NCBI RefSeq assembly: GCF_020149915.1
Contig: NZ_CP083760.1
Coordinates: 992,001 to 1,056,000, forward strand
Reading direction: 5' to 3'
DNA: 64,000 nt
Origin: Candidatus Sulfidibacterium hydrothermale
Lineage (GTDB): Bacteria; Bacteroidota; Bacteroidia; Bacteroidales; F082
In this document: positions 24,492-33,100 of the stretch, one piece after another
How the letters are laid out: each line of letters starts with the position of its first letter
Position numbering within the stretch: position 1 is the first letter of the stretch
The notes under the pieces: generated by a model
Seen by the model: only the letters and a program-made list of their open reading frames with translations
Told to the model about the DNA's origin: nothing
Database searches by the model: none
Made by a program: the position numbers and the translations under genes

Positions 24492-26996
24492 ATGGAAACA
24501 ATCCTGCAGGTTCCCAAAATCAAAGAACCTAAAAAACTGAGTAAACGCATCCAATGGCTGCGCGACTATTATTTTTCGGGCGTGAACCGGAAATGGAACA
24601 ACGAATTTACAGCCTGGACCACCGGTACGCCGTGGGATGTCCAGTACGATGAGCTGACGTATTACATTGTCCCTGAAACCTATCCGTTTCTCGAAACTTT
24701 TAAGTCTTCCATGAAACAGGCGGCCAGGAAAGTGAAAACCCCGGACGATTTTTTCCGGTGGAGCCTTCCCGAACGCAAAGCCTGGTTTGTAAAAGAAACC
24801 ATCGTGAATTACGTGCCGCAGGAACTGTTGCCCGGCGATCTGATTGCCGGTGCCCGTTTTAACCTGATGACGTCCATGTGCTGGACTGAGCAGGAAGCCA
24901 AAGCCGTCAACAAGCGGATTTACGGCAAAAACGGTTCCCGTGCCCAAATGAAATGGTTTCACGACCACGGTTACGGCAATGCCGGCGCCACTTCGGGACA
25001 CATCATCCCCGGTTACGACAAAGCCCTGCGCATCGGATGGAAAGGGATTTATGCCGAACTCAACGACTTCTATAACAATCTGTCCGACATGGAAAAAGGC
25101 GGAGCCAAAGGTGCGCAGCTTCGTGCCATGATGACCGCCGCTACCATGCCGCGCGACCTTGCGGTAAAATACAGCGCTCTTTGTCGCCGTAAAGCGGAAA
25201 ACGAACAGGATGCCAGTCGTAAAAACGAGCTGTTGCAGATGGCTGCCAATCTGGAAAAAGTTCCCTGGGAACCGGCCGAAACTTTTTGGGAAGCGGTTCA
25301 GGCACTCTGGCTGACCCACATGCTCGTGATGAGCGACGAAAACTATCCCGGTCCCGGTGTTTCTTTTGGCCGCATCGACCAATACCTGTTGCCTTACTGG
25401 CAGAAATCACTGTCCGAGGGCATGGACAGGGAGCTTGGCAAAGAAATCCTGAAAACTTTTTGGATTCATGCCAACACCGCTTACGATGCACTCATCCGTG
25501 TGGGGGCCAATCAGGGTATCACCGCCGGTTACGGCCAGTTGATTACGTTGTCGGGATTGGGTGCCGACGGTAAAGATGCCACCAACGACCTGACCTATGC
25601 CATCCTCGAAGTAATTGATGAAATGTCGCCGATACTGGAACCCAAACCCAACGTCAGGCTGCACCGCCATTCGCCCGAAAAGTTGCTGGACAAGCTGATC
25701 GATATGATTTCGGGAAGCCAGGGTTCGCCATTTTTACTGAATTTCGATGAGCGTTCCATGGCCGGCCTCATGCGGGAAGCCAAAAAAGGGAATTACGAAA
25801 AACTGATTACACTGAAGAATGTTTACGATTACGCCCCCGTGGGTTGCCTGGAGAACACCATGACCGGCAACGACCGTTCGGGAACGGTGGACAATAACCT
25901 GAACCTGTTGAAAGCGGTGGAACTGGCACTCACCGGCGGAAAGGATATGAACCGGTTTGTGGATCCCATCACCGGGAAAAAAGAAAAAATCAGACAGGAT
26001 GGCCCTAAAACCGGCGATGCCACTCAATTTAAAACCTGGGAAGAATTTAAAAAAGCCTACATCCGGCAAACGGAATACATCGTCAAAAAGATTGTTGACT
26101 TGTACGAAACTTCCGAATCCATTCGTGCCGAATACATTCCTACCCCTTATTTGTCGTGTTTGGTGAAAGGCTGTGCCGAAAAAGGAGTGGATGTTACGCA
26201 GGGAGGGGCCGAAATCAGTTTTACGACCATCGAAGCCGTTACTTACGCCACCACCGTTGACTCGCTGCTGGCCATTAAACATCTGGTTTTTGATAAAAAA
26301 CTGGTGAGCATGGAAGAACTTATTAAAGCTTTAAAAGCCAACTGGAAAGGTTTTGAAGTGCTGCAGGCCAGAGCCAAATATAAAACCCCGAAATATGGCC
26401 GCGACGATGATGAAGCCGATGCCATGGGGCGGTTTGTGATGGAAACCTGGACGGATGAAGTGTGGAAATATAAAACCCGTTCCACAAACCGGCAGTTTCG
26501 GCCCGGCATGTTGAGCTGGAACTATTGGGTAGGCGACGGCTATGTGCTGGCGGCCAGTGCCGACGGACGCGAAAAAGGACAGTTTTTGTCCAATGCCATT
26601 TGTCCGGTGAACGGTACCGATGTCAACGGGCCGACTTCCAACACCAATTCGGTGGGAAAAGTCCTTGGCGGCCGGACGGAAAACGGGGATTACGAAGATT
26701 TTGTCAATCTTGTTTCCAATGGCACCAGTCACACCATTACGTTTAACCCGTCGTTTATCAAAGATGCCGAACACAAAGAGAAATTCAAGGCTTTCCTGAA
26801 AGGCTACGTCGAAAACGGCGGAACGGCTTTGCAAATCAACATCCTTGATCCGGACATGCTGCGCGATGCCCAGAAACATCCGCAAAACTACCGCCATTTG
26901 TTGGTACGCGTTACCGGATACAATGCTTATTTTACAGCCATCGGAAGAGAGTTGCAGGACGAAATTATTGCCCGTATCAGTCACGAAAAATTTTAG
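24492..26996 (+). CDS. Glycyl radical enzyme of the PFL/glycerol-dehydratase family, substrate unassigned
   Basis: An 834-residue glycyl radical enzyme. The radical site is Gly809 in RVTGYNAYF, with the usual tail ELQDEIIARISHE. The active-site loop is VGCLENTMTG: the thiyl cysteine is Cys452 and a glutamate two residues on (Glu454) is the expected base. This Cys-x-Glu pair is found in eliminases and decarboxylases (glycerol, propanediol and hydroxyproline dehydratases, choline lyase, arylacetate decarboxylases). The Cys-Cys pair of pyruvate formate-lyase is absent. The loop GCLEN is not one I can match to a characterised member with certainty, so the substrate stays open. It works only under anoxia and needs the activase encoded 6 bases downstream. 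Confidence 0.9.
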   Translation: METILQVPKIKEPKKLSKRIQWLRDYYFSGVNRKWNNEFTAWTTGTPWDVQYDELTYYIVPETYPFLETFKSSMKQAARKVKTPDDFFRWSLPERKAWFVKETIVNYVPQELLPGDLIAGARFNLMTSMCWTEQEAKAVNKRIYGKNGSRAQMKWFHDHGYGNAGATSGHIIPGYDKALRIGWKGIYAELNDFYNNLSDMEKGGAKGAQLRAMMTAATMPRDLAVKYSALCRRKAENEQDASRKNELLQMAANLEKVPWEPAETFWEAVQALWLTHMLVMSDENYPGPGVSFGRIDQYLLPYWQKSLSEGMDRELGKEILKTFWIHANTAYDALIRVGANQGITAGYGQLITLSGLGADGKDATNDLTYAILEVIDEMSPILEPKPNVRLHRHSPEKLLDKLIDMISGSQGSPFLLNFDERSMAGLMREAKKGNYEKLITLKNVYDYAPVGCLENTMTGNDRSGTVDNNLNLLKAVELALTGGKDMNRFVDPITGKKEKIRQDGPKTGDATQFKTWEEFKKAYIRQTEYIVKKIVDLYETSESIRAEYIPTPYLSCLVKGCAEKGVDVTQGGAEISFTTIEAVTYATTVDSLLAIKHLVFDKKLVSMEELIKALKANWKGFEVLQARAKYKTPKYGRDDDEADAMGRFVMETWTDEVWKYKTRSTNRQFRPGMLSWNYWVGDGYVLAASADGREKGQFLSNAICPVNGTDVNGPTSNTNSVGKVLGGRTENGDYEDFVNLVSNGTSHTITFNPSFIKDAEHKEKFKAFLKGYVENGGTALQINILDPDMLRDAQKHPQNYRHLLVRVTGYNAYFTAIGRELQDEIIARISHEKF

Positions 26997-27002
26997 TCCC
27001 GT

Positions 27003-28046
27003 ATGACGGAAACAAATGCCATCAATGCCCGTTTGCTGGAAATCCAGCGCATGTCCACCGAAGACGGTCCCGGTATTCGTACGACTGTTTTTCTGAAAGG
27101 ATGTTCGTTGCATTGCTCGTGGTGTCACAATCCGGAAAGTATTTCCCCCGCGTCGCAATTGTATTGGATACGAACCAACTGTATGGGATGTCAGCTTTGT
27201 GTGGAAGCCTGTCCGAACAAAGCTTTGTCATACACAGATAATCAAATTGTTATTGACCGGACACTTTGCGAAGCCTGTGGAATTTGTGTGGAAGAATGCC
27301 CCACCGGTGCACTGGAAATTTGGGGGGATGAGGTTACCGTGGACGAGCTGGCGGAAGAAGTGCTGAAAGACAAAATATATTTTGAAAAATCCGGCGGCGG
27401 GGTGACCGTTTCGGGCGGTGAACCGGCACTTCAGGCCGGTTTTGTGGCAGCTTTTCTGAAAAAGATGAAAGAAAACGGCATTCATACGGCTGTGGATACC
27501 TGTGGACAGGCATCGCCGGCAGCCTACGAAAAAATGCTGCCTTATACCGATTTGCTGCTTTTCGATATCAAAGAAATCGACAGCCGTAAACATCAGGAAT
27601 TTACCGGAAGCCATAACGAAAAAATACTCAACAACCTGCTTACCATTTCCGAGTGGATGAAAGTTCATGGTTTGCCGAAAGCACTCTGGATACGTACCCC
27701 GGTTATTCCTGATGCCACCGACACGGAAGAAAACATTGCCGGCATCGGCCGGTTTCTGGCCGAAAACGGATTACATCCCGATCGTTGGGAACTGTGTGCT
27801 TTTAACAACCTGTGCAACGACAAATACCAGCGGCTTGGAATATCCTGGAAATTTGAAAAATACGGCCTTCTCGAAGAAGAAAAGCTGAACCGGCTCACCA
27901 CCGTTGCAAAAAGTTCGGGTGTAAACAGCGAAGTTGTTTTGTGGACGGGCTCGGCAAAAACGAAAGAAAAAATCATAAAAAATACCGGCAACCGGTCGCA
28001 ACCGGTGGACTATTGCCGCATTACCGGCCTGCCGGATGAAGAATAA
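27003..28046 (+). CDS. Glycyl radical enzyme activase (radical SAM)
   Basis: A 347-residue radical SAM enzyme that makes the glycyl radical on the partner encoded just upstream. The SAM cluster motif is Cys34-x3-Cys38-x2-Cys41 (GCSLHCSWCHNPE). A dicluster ferredoxin insertion follows, with cysteines 60, 63, 66, 70 and 89, 92, 95, 99 (CMGCQLCVEACP and CEACGICVEECP). Such an insertion is typical of activases for eliminase- and decarboxylase-type glycyl radical enzymes and is missing from PflA. The conserved GGE-type glycine-rich stretch is VTVSGGEPALQ. The last ~30 residues are basic and look like an extra tail. It is co-transcribed with the enzyme gene. Confidence 0.93.
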   Translation: MTETNAINARLLEIQRMSTEDGPGIRTTVFLKGCSLHCSWCHNPESISPASQLYWIRTNCMGCQLCVEACPNKALSYTDNQIVIDRTLCEACGICVEECPTGALEIWGDEVTVDELAEEVLKDKIYFEKSGGGVTVSGGEPALQAGFVAAFLKKMKENGIHTAVDTCGQASPAAYEKMLPYTDLLLFDIKEIDSRKHQEFTGSHNEKILNNLLTISEWMKVHGLPKALWIRTPVIPDATDTEENIAGIGRFLAENGLHPDRWELCAFNNLCNDKYQRLGISWKFEKYGLLEEEKLNRLTTVAKSSGVNSEVVLWTGSAKTKEKIIKNTGNRSQPVDYCRITGLPDEE

Positions 28047-28117
28047 CAGGTAAAACAAAACGGATATCATGAGAAAACAAGAATTACAGTGGAAAAGAAG
28101 AGATACCCAAAGAAAAT

Positions 28118-28160
28118 TCTTTGTGCGCCTTTGTGATATCCTTTGTGTTCCTTCGTGGTG
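28118..28160. repeat. Degenerate TTTGTG-type repeat tract
   Basis: Between the activase and the split-barrel gene there are four imperfect copies of a CTTTGTG/CTTCGTG unit at 8-16 base spacing. Similar tracts turn up as apparent remnants of larger dispersed repeats in many Bacteroidota genomes (recollection, not searched). No coding potential was seen in 28047-28187. Confidence 0.4.
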
Positions 28161-28187
28161 AAAATTCTAACTCAGAAAACAAAAAAG

Positions 28188-29039
28188 ATGAAAACAAAAA
28201 CCCAATTCAGTCCTGAAGATATTGAAGCGTTTAAACCCGAAAACAAAATCGGTTTACTGGCTACTGTCAACAAATCCGGACTTCCGCATCTCACGCTGAT
28301 TACCACCCTGCAGGCCAACGGTCCGAAAGAAGTGGTGTGGGGACAGTTTACCGAAGGCGAAAGCAAGAAAAATGTGCTGACAAACCCCAAAACAGGTTTC
28401 CTGATCATGACGCTCGACAAAAACCTGTGGCGCGGGAAAGCCGTTTGGCGGGAATCGAAAAAAGAAGGCCCCGAATATGTTTATTTTAACAAATTGCCCA
28501 TGTGGCGCTACAATTCTTATTTCGGACTGCACACCATCCATTACATGGATTTGGTGGAAACCACCGAAAAAGCTTCTTTATCGCTGGCGGGCATTGTGTT
28601 GTCGGCATTGCTGACCAAATTTTCCAAAGGGGCTGCCAAAACCCAAAAAGCAGAAAATGTAATGAACGAATGGACAGTAAGTTTATTGAATAAACTCGAT
28701 TCGTTGAAATTTTTGTCGTACGTGGCGGAAGGCGGTTTTCCGGTGATCATTCCCTTGTTACAATGCCAGGCGGCCGACAGCCGGCAAATTGTCTTTCATC
28801 CCGGAGCTTATGCTGATGAGTTGTTGAAGCTGAGAGAAGGCACGGATGTGGCTGTTTTTGGGCTTACCCTGCAAATGCAGGACGTGTTGGTACGCGGAAA
28901 GTTCAAAGGCTATAAAAAATATCAGGCGGTTAAACTCGGTAGTGTGGAGGTTAACTGGGTTTACAATTCCATGCCGCCGTTGGTAGGACAGATTTATCCG
29001 CCGGTGGAAATGAAAACAGTGGAAGATTTTAACGTTTAA
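28188..29039 (+). CDS. Pyridoxamine 5'-phosphate oxidase-like split-barrel protein
   Basis: A 283-residue protein. I placed the start at the ATG at 28188 (MKTKTQFSPEDIEAF); the frame open from 28143 adds a stretch rich in non-family residues. The N-terminal half shows the FMN-binding split-barrel pattern KIGLLATVNKSGLPHLTLIT, then VVWGQFTEGESKKNVLTNPK. The second half, with GGFPVIIPLLQCQAADSRQI, looks like a divergent second barrel. It probably binds flavin or a related cofactor and reduces or oxidises a small molecule, though no substrate can be read. It follows the glycyl radical activase by 141 bases, on the same strand and possibly as part of its cluster. Confidence 0.78.
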   Translation: MKTKTQFSPEDIEAFKPENKIGLLATVNKSGLPHLTLITTLQANGPKEVVWGQFTEGESKKNVLTNPKTGFLIMTLDKNLWRGKAVWRESKKEGPEYVYFNKLPMWRYNSYFGLHTIHYMDLVETTEKASLSLAGIVLSALLTKFSKGAAKTQKAENVMNEWTVSLLNKLDSLKFLSYVAEGGFPVIIPLLQCQAADSRQIVFHPGAYADELLKLREGTDVAVFGLTLQMQDVLVRGKFKGYKKYQAVKLGSVEVNWVYNSMPPLVGQIYPPVEMKTVEDFNV

Positions 29040-29107
29040 ACAAAAAAGGTTGTCCTCATTCAGGCGTATCTGCTGATATTTTCGTTGAGAGAAATTTGTA
29101 GGGAAAC

Positions 29108-29138
29108 AAAAAAAGCTGTCCTTTTCAGAACAGCTTTT
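29108..29138 (-). terminator. Rho-independent terminator after tRNA-Lys
   Basis: Two 9-base arms (29111-29119 and 29130-29138) form an AAAAGCTGT/ACAGCTTTT hairpin. On the minus strand it ends in a run of seven T (29108-29114), just beyond the tRNA 3' end. A shorter T run on the plus side could also serve the split-barrel gene. Confidence 0.8.
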
Positions 29139-29143
29139 AAGGA

Positions 29144-29219
29144 TGGTGATTCGTCCGAGGCTCGAACTCGGGACCCTCTGCTTAAAAGGCAGATGCTCTA
29201 CCTGCTGAGCTAACGAATC
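29144..29219 (-). tRNA. tRNA-Lys (anticodon UUU)
   Basis: On the minus strand the sequence begins GATTCGTTAGCTCAG and folds into a full cloverleaf. The 7-bp acceptor stem (29213-29219 with 29148-29154) is perfect. The anticodon stem CTGCC/GGCAG-type arm encloses CTTTTAA, giving anticodon TTT. The T loop is GTTCGAGCC. The discriminator base is A and CCA is encoded (29144-29146). Total length with CCA is 76 bases. Confidence 0.97.
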
Positions 29220-29238
29220 ATCCGTCGTATTGAGGGCG

Positions 29239-29268
29239 CAAAAATACTACTTTTTTTAATTTTACAAA
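29239..29268 (-). promoter_or_regulatory. Bacteroidota-type promoter for tRNA-Lys
   Basis: On the minus strand TTTG (29265-29268) is followed after 18 bases by TATTTTTG (29239-29246), matching TTTG / TAnnTTTG. The tRNA 5' end at 29219 is 20 bases downstream of the -7 element. Confidence 0.7.
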
Positions 29269-29328
29269 CCTTTTTTGAAAATTTCATGAAATTTTTTTGT
29301 CCTCCGAAAAACAGACCTTACCGGTTTA

Positions 29329-29943
29329 TTATTCAATCAGGATTCCTTTGCCCTGTCGGATGATCTCCGGTTCGCCTGAAGTGCAGTCCACTACTGTGGA
29401 TGCTTCATTATCGCCATAGCCGCCATCAATGACCATATCTACCAGATGGCCATATTTCTCATGAATCAGTTCCGGATCGGTGGTGTATTCTACAATTTCA
29501 TCTTCATCGTGGATGGAAGTGGTGACCAACGGATGTCCTAACTCTTCGACAATATCTATCAGAATCTGGCAATCAGGAATACGAACGCCCAACGTTCGTT
29601 TCTTGCTTTGAAAAAGTTTGGGAACCTGGCTGTTTGCATTCAGGATAAACGTAAAAGGACCGGGAAGATTTTTCTTCATTAGCCTGAAAAGAGAGTTGTC
29701 GATAGGGAGTGTATATTGCGATAGCATGGAAAGATCCTTGACAATGATTGAAAAATTGTTCTTGGCTTTTGACTGGCCTTTTATTTTTTCAATTCTCTGA
29801 AAAGCCTTATGGTAATACAGATCGCAGCCCATAGCATAAACCGTATCGGTAGGGAAAATAACGACTCCGCCTTTTTTCAGGATATTTACTGCTGCACGAA
29901 TATGTCGTGGGGCAGGATTCTCAGGATAAACTTTGATCAACAT
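29329..29943 (-). CDS. Sua5/YciO/YrdC-family protein (threonylcarbamoyl-AMP synthase-like)
   Basis: A 204-residue YrdC-domain protein. The family signatures KKGGVVIFPTDTVYAMGCDL, KAKNNFSIIVKD and LPGPFTFIL are all present, and TLGVRIPDC and PLVTTSIHDEDE complete the ATP/threonine-binding fold. True TsaC/Sua5 enzymes make threonylcarbamoyl-AMP for t6A37 of ANN-decoding tRNAs; the YciO branch shares the fold, and its activity is weaker or different. With DE in the late loop and 204 residues, this copy could be either. A tRNA-Lys gene, whose product is a t6A substrate, is coincidentally adjacent on the same strand downstream. An upstream region of ~145 bases separates it from the divergent DUF1573 gene. 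Confidence 0.87.
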   Translation of the reverse strand: MLIKVYPENPAPRHIRAAVNILKKGGVVIFPTDTVYAMGCDLYYHKAFQRIEKIKGQSKAKNNFSIIVKDLSMLSQYTLPIDNSLFRLMKKNLPGPFTFILNANSQVPKLFQSKKRTLGVRIPDCQILIDIVEELGHPLVTTSIHDEDEIVEYTTDPELIHEKYGHLVDMVIDGGYGDNEASTVVDCTSGEPEIIRQGKGILIE

Positions 29944-30057
29944 GGTAAGCTGTTTTTCATTTCTTTGGCGAAGATAAGAAAAATGAACATGGAAAATCTG
30001 CGATGATAATAGGCGTTTTTTCTGTTAGTATTTCATAACTGGCATGGTTTTTATTGC

Positions 30058-30065
30058 TAATTTTG
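30058..30065 (+). promoter_or_regulatory. Candidate -7 element for the DUF1573 gene
   Basis: TAATTTTG fits TAnnTTTG and lies 23 bases upstream of the ATG at 30089. No well-spaced TTTG -33 element was found, only TTTC at 30031. Confidence 0.45.
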
Positions 30066-30088
30066 TAACAAAATTAAAACGCTTAGTC

Positions 30089-30535
30089 ATGAATAAGATA
30101 ATGATATCTGTCTTTTTCTTGTTTTTGACCGTGCAGGTTTCAGCACAGCAAAAAACAAATAAATCCCAAGGGGCAATTATTAAATTTGAAAAAACCAATC
30201 ATGATTTTGGTAAAATTCTTTACCGTTCTGACGGATCGTATCGTTTTAAATTTGTGAATAAAGGGAAAGAGCCTTTGTTGTTGTCAAAACCCCGCTCTTC
30301 CTGCGGTTGTACGGTTCCTACCTGGCCCAAGGCCCCGATTATGCCGGGAGATACAGGAACCATTAAGGTTACTTACAATACGCATATTATTGGAAGATTT
30401 AATAAAACGGTTACGGTGTATTCCAATGCATCCAAACCGGTGGTGTTGCATATTCACGGGGAAGTTATTCCGCAACCTAAGCCGATGGTTCCGGTGAAAC
30501 AGACAGAAAAAAATGCAACTCCGGTAAAAAAGTGA
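30089..30535 (+). CDS. DUF1573 exported protein
   Basis: A 148-residue protein with a signal peptide (MNKIMISVFFLFLTVQVSAQ; cleavage likely after SAQ at residue 20). I took the ATG at 30089 as the start, because the longer frame from 30044 would bury the signal peptide. The rest is one DUF1573 immunoglobulin-like domain: FEKTNHDFGKILYRSDGSYR, then FKFVNKGKEPLLLSKPRSSC, the hallmark SSCGCTVP, and PGDTGTIKVTYNTH. These domains are abundant in Bacteroidota envelopes; their role is unknown, though a periplasmic binding or structural function is likely. It is followed after 26 bases by the aminotransferase gene and may share its transcript. Confidence 0.9.
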   Translation: MNKIMISVFFLFLTVQVSAQQKTNKSQGAIIKFEKTNHDFGKILYRSDGSYRFKFVNKGKEPLLLSKPRSSCGCTVPTWPKAPIMPGDTGTIKVTYNTHIIGRFNKTVTVYSNASKPVVLHIHGEVIPQPKPMVPVKQTEKNATPVKK

Positions 30536-30561
30536 GCAAGTAAGATTAAAAAAGATTCATT

Positions 30562-31761
30562 ATGCCAAAAATATCTGTAAAAGGGCAAAAAATGCCCGAA
30601 TCACCCATTCGCAAACTGGTTCCGTTTGCTGAAGAAGCCAAGAAAAAAGGCCGGAAAGTATATCATCTGAACATTGGTCAGCCGGATATCGAAACTCCCG
30701 AAGTGGCGCTGAATGCTGTCAGAAATTACGACCATAAAGTGATTGAATACAGCCATTCGGCCGGAATGCTCTCGTTAAGAAAAAAGCTGACGGATTATTA
30801 CAAAACGGTGAATATTGAGGTGTCGCCCGATGAAATTATTGTAGGAGCCGGTGCTTCCGAGGCGCTGTTGTTTGCTTTTCAGAGTATTATGGATCCGGAT
30901 GATGAGGTCATTATTCCCGAACCATTTTATGCCAATTACAACGGTTTTGCTACCAATGCTGGCATAAAGGTAACGCCCATCATGTCGGATATCGAATCCG
31001 GTTTTGCGCTGCCGCCCATGGAGGCTTTTGAAAAAGCTGTTACGGAAAAAACCAAAGCCATTCTGGTTTGTAATCCCAACAATCCTACGGGATATCTCTA
31101 TTCAAAAGAGGAAATGGAAACGCTGCGCGATCTGGTGAAGAAATATGATTTGTACCTGATTGCCGATGAAGTATATCGCGAGTTTACCTACGACGGGAAA
31201 ACCCATTATTCGGCTATGTATCTGGATGGGGTAGATGATCATGTTATCCTGATCGACTCGGTGTCGAAACGTTACAGTGCCTGCGGTGTGCGTATCGGCT
31301 GGATGATTTCCAAAAACAAAGAAGTGATTTCCACTGCTTTAAAATTTGCCCAGGCACGATTGAGCCCGCCGACCTTCGGACAGGTGGCAGCCGAAGCAGC
31401 TGTGGATACACCGGACGAATATTTTGATGCCGTGTTAAAAGAATATATCGCACGCCGGGATACCGTCGTGGAAGGAATTAACCGGATCGAAGGTGCTTTT
31501 TGTCCCAATCCTTCCGGTGCGTTTTATGTGGTAGCCCGGTTGCCTATTGACGATTCGGACAAATTTTGTCGCTGGCTGCTCGAAGATTTTGAATATGAAA
31601 ACCAAACGGTGATGCTGGCACCGGCTTCTGGATTTTACTCTACGCCCGGCAAAGGAAAAGATGAAGTCCGTATCAGCTATGTGCTGAATGTGGACGACCT
31701 GAAAAGTTCCGTTAAAGTGCTGGATGAGGCGTTGAAAGTGTATCCGGGCAGAACAAAATAA
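30562..31761 (+). CDS. Class I/II PLP-dependent aminotransferase (aspartate aminotransferase-like)
   Basis: A 399-residue fold-type I aminotransferase. The PLP Schiff-base lysine is Lys236 in [16 protein letters not shown]. The cofactor-binding motifs [11 protein letters not shown] and IADEVYREF and the N-terminal [10 protein letters not shown] (substrate side) match the aspartate/aromatic branch of class I. It probably transfers an amino group between an amino acid and a 2-oxo acid in the cytoplasm, but the exact acceptor cannot be read. It lies between the DUF1573 gene and nfo, 11 bases before nfo, all on the plus strand, so the three may be one transcript even though the functions are unrelated. 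Confidence 0.92.
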   Translation: MPKISVKGQKMPESPIRKLVPFAEEAKKKGRKVYHLNIGQPDIETPEVALNAVRNYDHKVIEYSHSAGMLSLRKKLTDYYKTVNIEVSPDEIIVGAGASEALLFAFQSIMDPDDEVIIPEPFYANYNGFATNAGIKVTPIMSDIESGFALPPMEAFEKAVTEKTKAILVCNPNNPTGYLYSKEEMETLRDLVKKYDLYLIADEVYREFTYDGKTHYSAMYLDGVDDHVILIDSVSKRYSACGVRIGWMISKNKEVISTALKFAQARLSPPTFGQVAAEAAVDTPDEYFDAVLKEYIARRDTVVEGINRIEGAFCPNPSGAFYVVARLPIDDSDKFCRWLLEDFEYENQTVMLAPASGFYSTPGKGKDEVRISYVLNVDDLKSSVKVLDEALKVYPGRTK

Positions 31762-31772
31762 AACGGGAAAAC

Positions 31773-32618
31773 ATGAAATATGTAGGAGCTCATGTGAGCG
31801 CTTCTGGGGGCGTGGAAAACGCCCCCGTCAATGCGCATGCCATCGGAGCAAAGGCTTTTGCTCTTTTTACCAAAAATCAGCGTCAGTGGTTTTCAAAACC
31901 TTTGACCGATAAGAGCATTGCGCTTTTTCGTGAAAATTGTGAAAAGTATGGCTATCAGCCGCATCAGATTCTGCCCCACGACAGTTATCTGATTAATCTG
32001 GGCCATCCGGAAAAAGAAGCCCTTGAGAAATCAAGGATGGCCTTTTTGGACGAAATGCAACGCTGCGAACAACTCGGACTCGACCGGTTGAATTTTCATC
32101 CCGGATCACACCTGAAAAAAGTAACGGAAGCGGTTTGTTTGCAAACCATTGCCGATTCGGTAAATTGGGCGCTGGATAAAACCAAAGGGGTAATTGCAGT
32201 GCTGGAAAATACAGCCGGACAGGGTACCAATCTCGGTTTCCGGTTTGAACAACTGGCAGCAATTATTGACCGGGTGGAAGATAAAAGCCGGGTAGGCGTT
32301 TGCATCGATACCTGCCATGCTTACACTTCGGGATATGATATTAAAACGGAAGCCGGATTTAAAAAAACTTTTGAAGATTTCGACCGCATTGTGGGGTTTC
32401 AATACCTGAAAGGCATGCATCTGAACGACTCAAAAAAAGAGCTGGCTTCGCGCGTGGACCGTCACGACAACATCGGGAAAGGATTCATCGGACTGGAAGC
32501 TTTTCGCCGGATTATGAACGACCCGCGGTTTGACGACATCCCACTTATCCTTGAAACCCCAGACACTACACTCTGGCCGCAGGAAATCAGGTTGCTTTAC
32601 GAATTGATGGAAGCGTAA
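31773..32618 (+). CDS. nfo: Deoxyribonuclease IV (apurinic/apyrimidinic endonuclease)
   Basis: A 281-residue TIM-barrel endonuclease. The family signatures are visible in order: [15 protein letters not shown] at the start, [13 protein letters not shown] in the second strand, [38 protein letters not shown], and near the end [20 protein letters not shown] and ILETPDT. These supply the His, Glu and Asp ligands of the three zinc ions. The enzyme cleaves 5' to abasic sites in base-excision repair. It lies directly after the aminotransferase gene. The following ~480 bases carry no credible gene. Confidence 0.95.
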   Translation: MKYVGAHVSASGGVENAPVNAHAIGAKAFALFTKNQRQWFSKPLTDKSIALFRENCEKYGYQPHQILPHDSYLINLGHPEKEALEKSRMAFLDEMQRCEQLGLDRLNFHPGSHLKKVTEAVCLQTIADSVNWALDKTKGVIAVLENTAGQGTNLGFRFEQLAAIIDRVEDKSRVGVCIDTCHAYTSGYDIKTEAGFKKTFEDFDRIVGFQYLKGMHLNDSKKELASRVDRHDNIGKGFIGLEAFRRIMNDPRFDDIPLILETPDTTLWPQEIRLLYELMEA

Positions 32619-33100
32619 GGCTAATTCCTGTTTGATGTGTTGATAATATCTTTGTTTTATTGCTTGGTTTCTGTTGCGTTCATAATGTGTGTAATTCCTT
32701 TGTGAAGTAAAAAAGATAATGTTCGGACAAGAACCCCATTATGGGTGGGGCATTGCGGGAAAGTGGCACGCGAGAGGAGAACGGGCGAAGTTGCAATGGA
32801 GCAAAATCACAAAAGACAAAAAACCAAATGACAAACGAAATCCCAAAACCAAAAAAATTTCAAGCACAAAACATCAAGCACAGATGAGATGTAGTGTATT
32901 GGAGTCCCGGAGGGACGACTTATTACTATTGACTCTGAATTTATTCAGATGCGCCAGTATTCAACCCCTTCGGGATTCGTAAAACCATTTTTGGGGAAAA
33001 ACCAATGATGGGTATTATGGCAAAAGTCTTTTTCTTCATCAAAACCGGATGGTATCGCATCAAAATAGGAATGAGCCAAGCGTAATTTCTTGTTTTAGAC
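32619..33100. other. Gene-free stretch with short hairpin-forming repeat motifs
   Basis: No convincing gene. A frame at 32719-32982 has low-complexity, lysine-rich sequence without family features. The stretch includes the short palindrome GTCCCGGAGGGAC (32904-32916) and, ~50 bases on, a second hairpin motif AACCCCTTCGGGATT (near 32963-32977). Similar pairs occur as dispersed repeats in Bacteroidota genomes (recollection, not searched). Confidence 0.5.

Noticed and set aside
24342-25382. Open frame of 346 codons on the minus strand
   Set aside because: It is the antisense of the glycyl radical enzyme and its regulator, with low-complexity His/Phe-rich sequence and no family features.
24492-26996. 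Pyruvate formate-lyase
   Set aside because: PFL has a Cys-Cys pair at the active site; this protein has a single Cys followed by Leu-Glu, and its activase carries a dicluster ferredoxin insertion that PflA lacks.
26331-27158. Open frame of 275 codons on the minus strand
   Set aside because: It is the antisense of the glycyl radical enzyme 3' end and the activase start; no protein signature.
32719-32982. An 87-codon frame after nfo
   Set aside because: Lysine-rich low-complexity start running into short hairpin repeats; no ribosome-binding site of note and no family resemblance.
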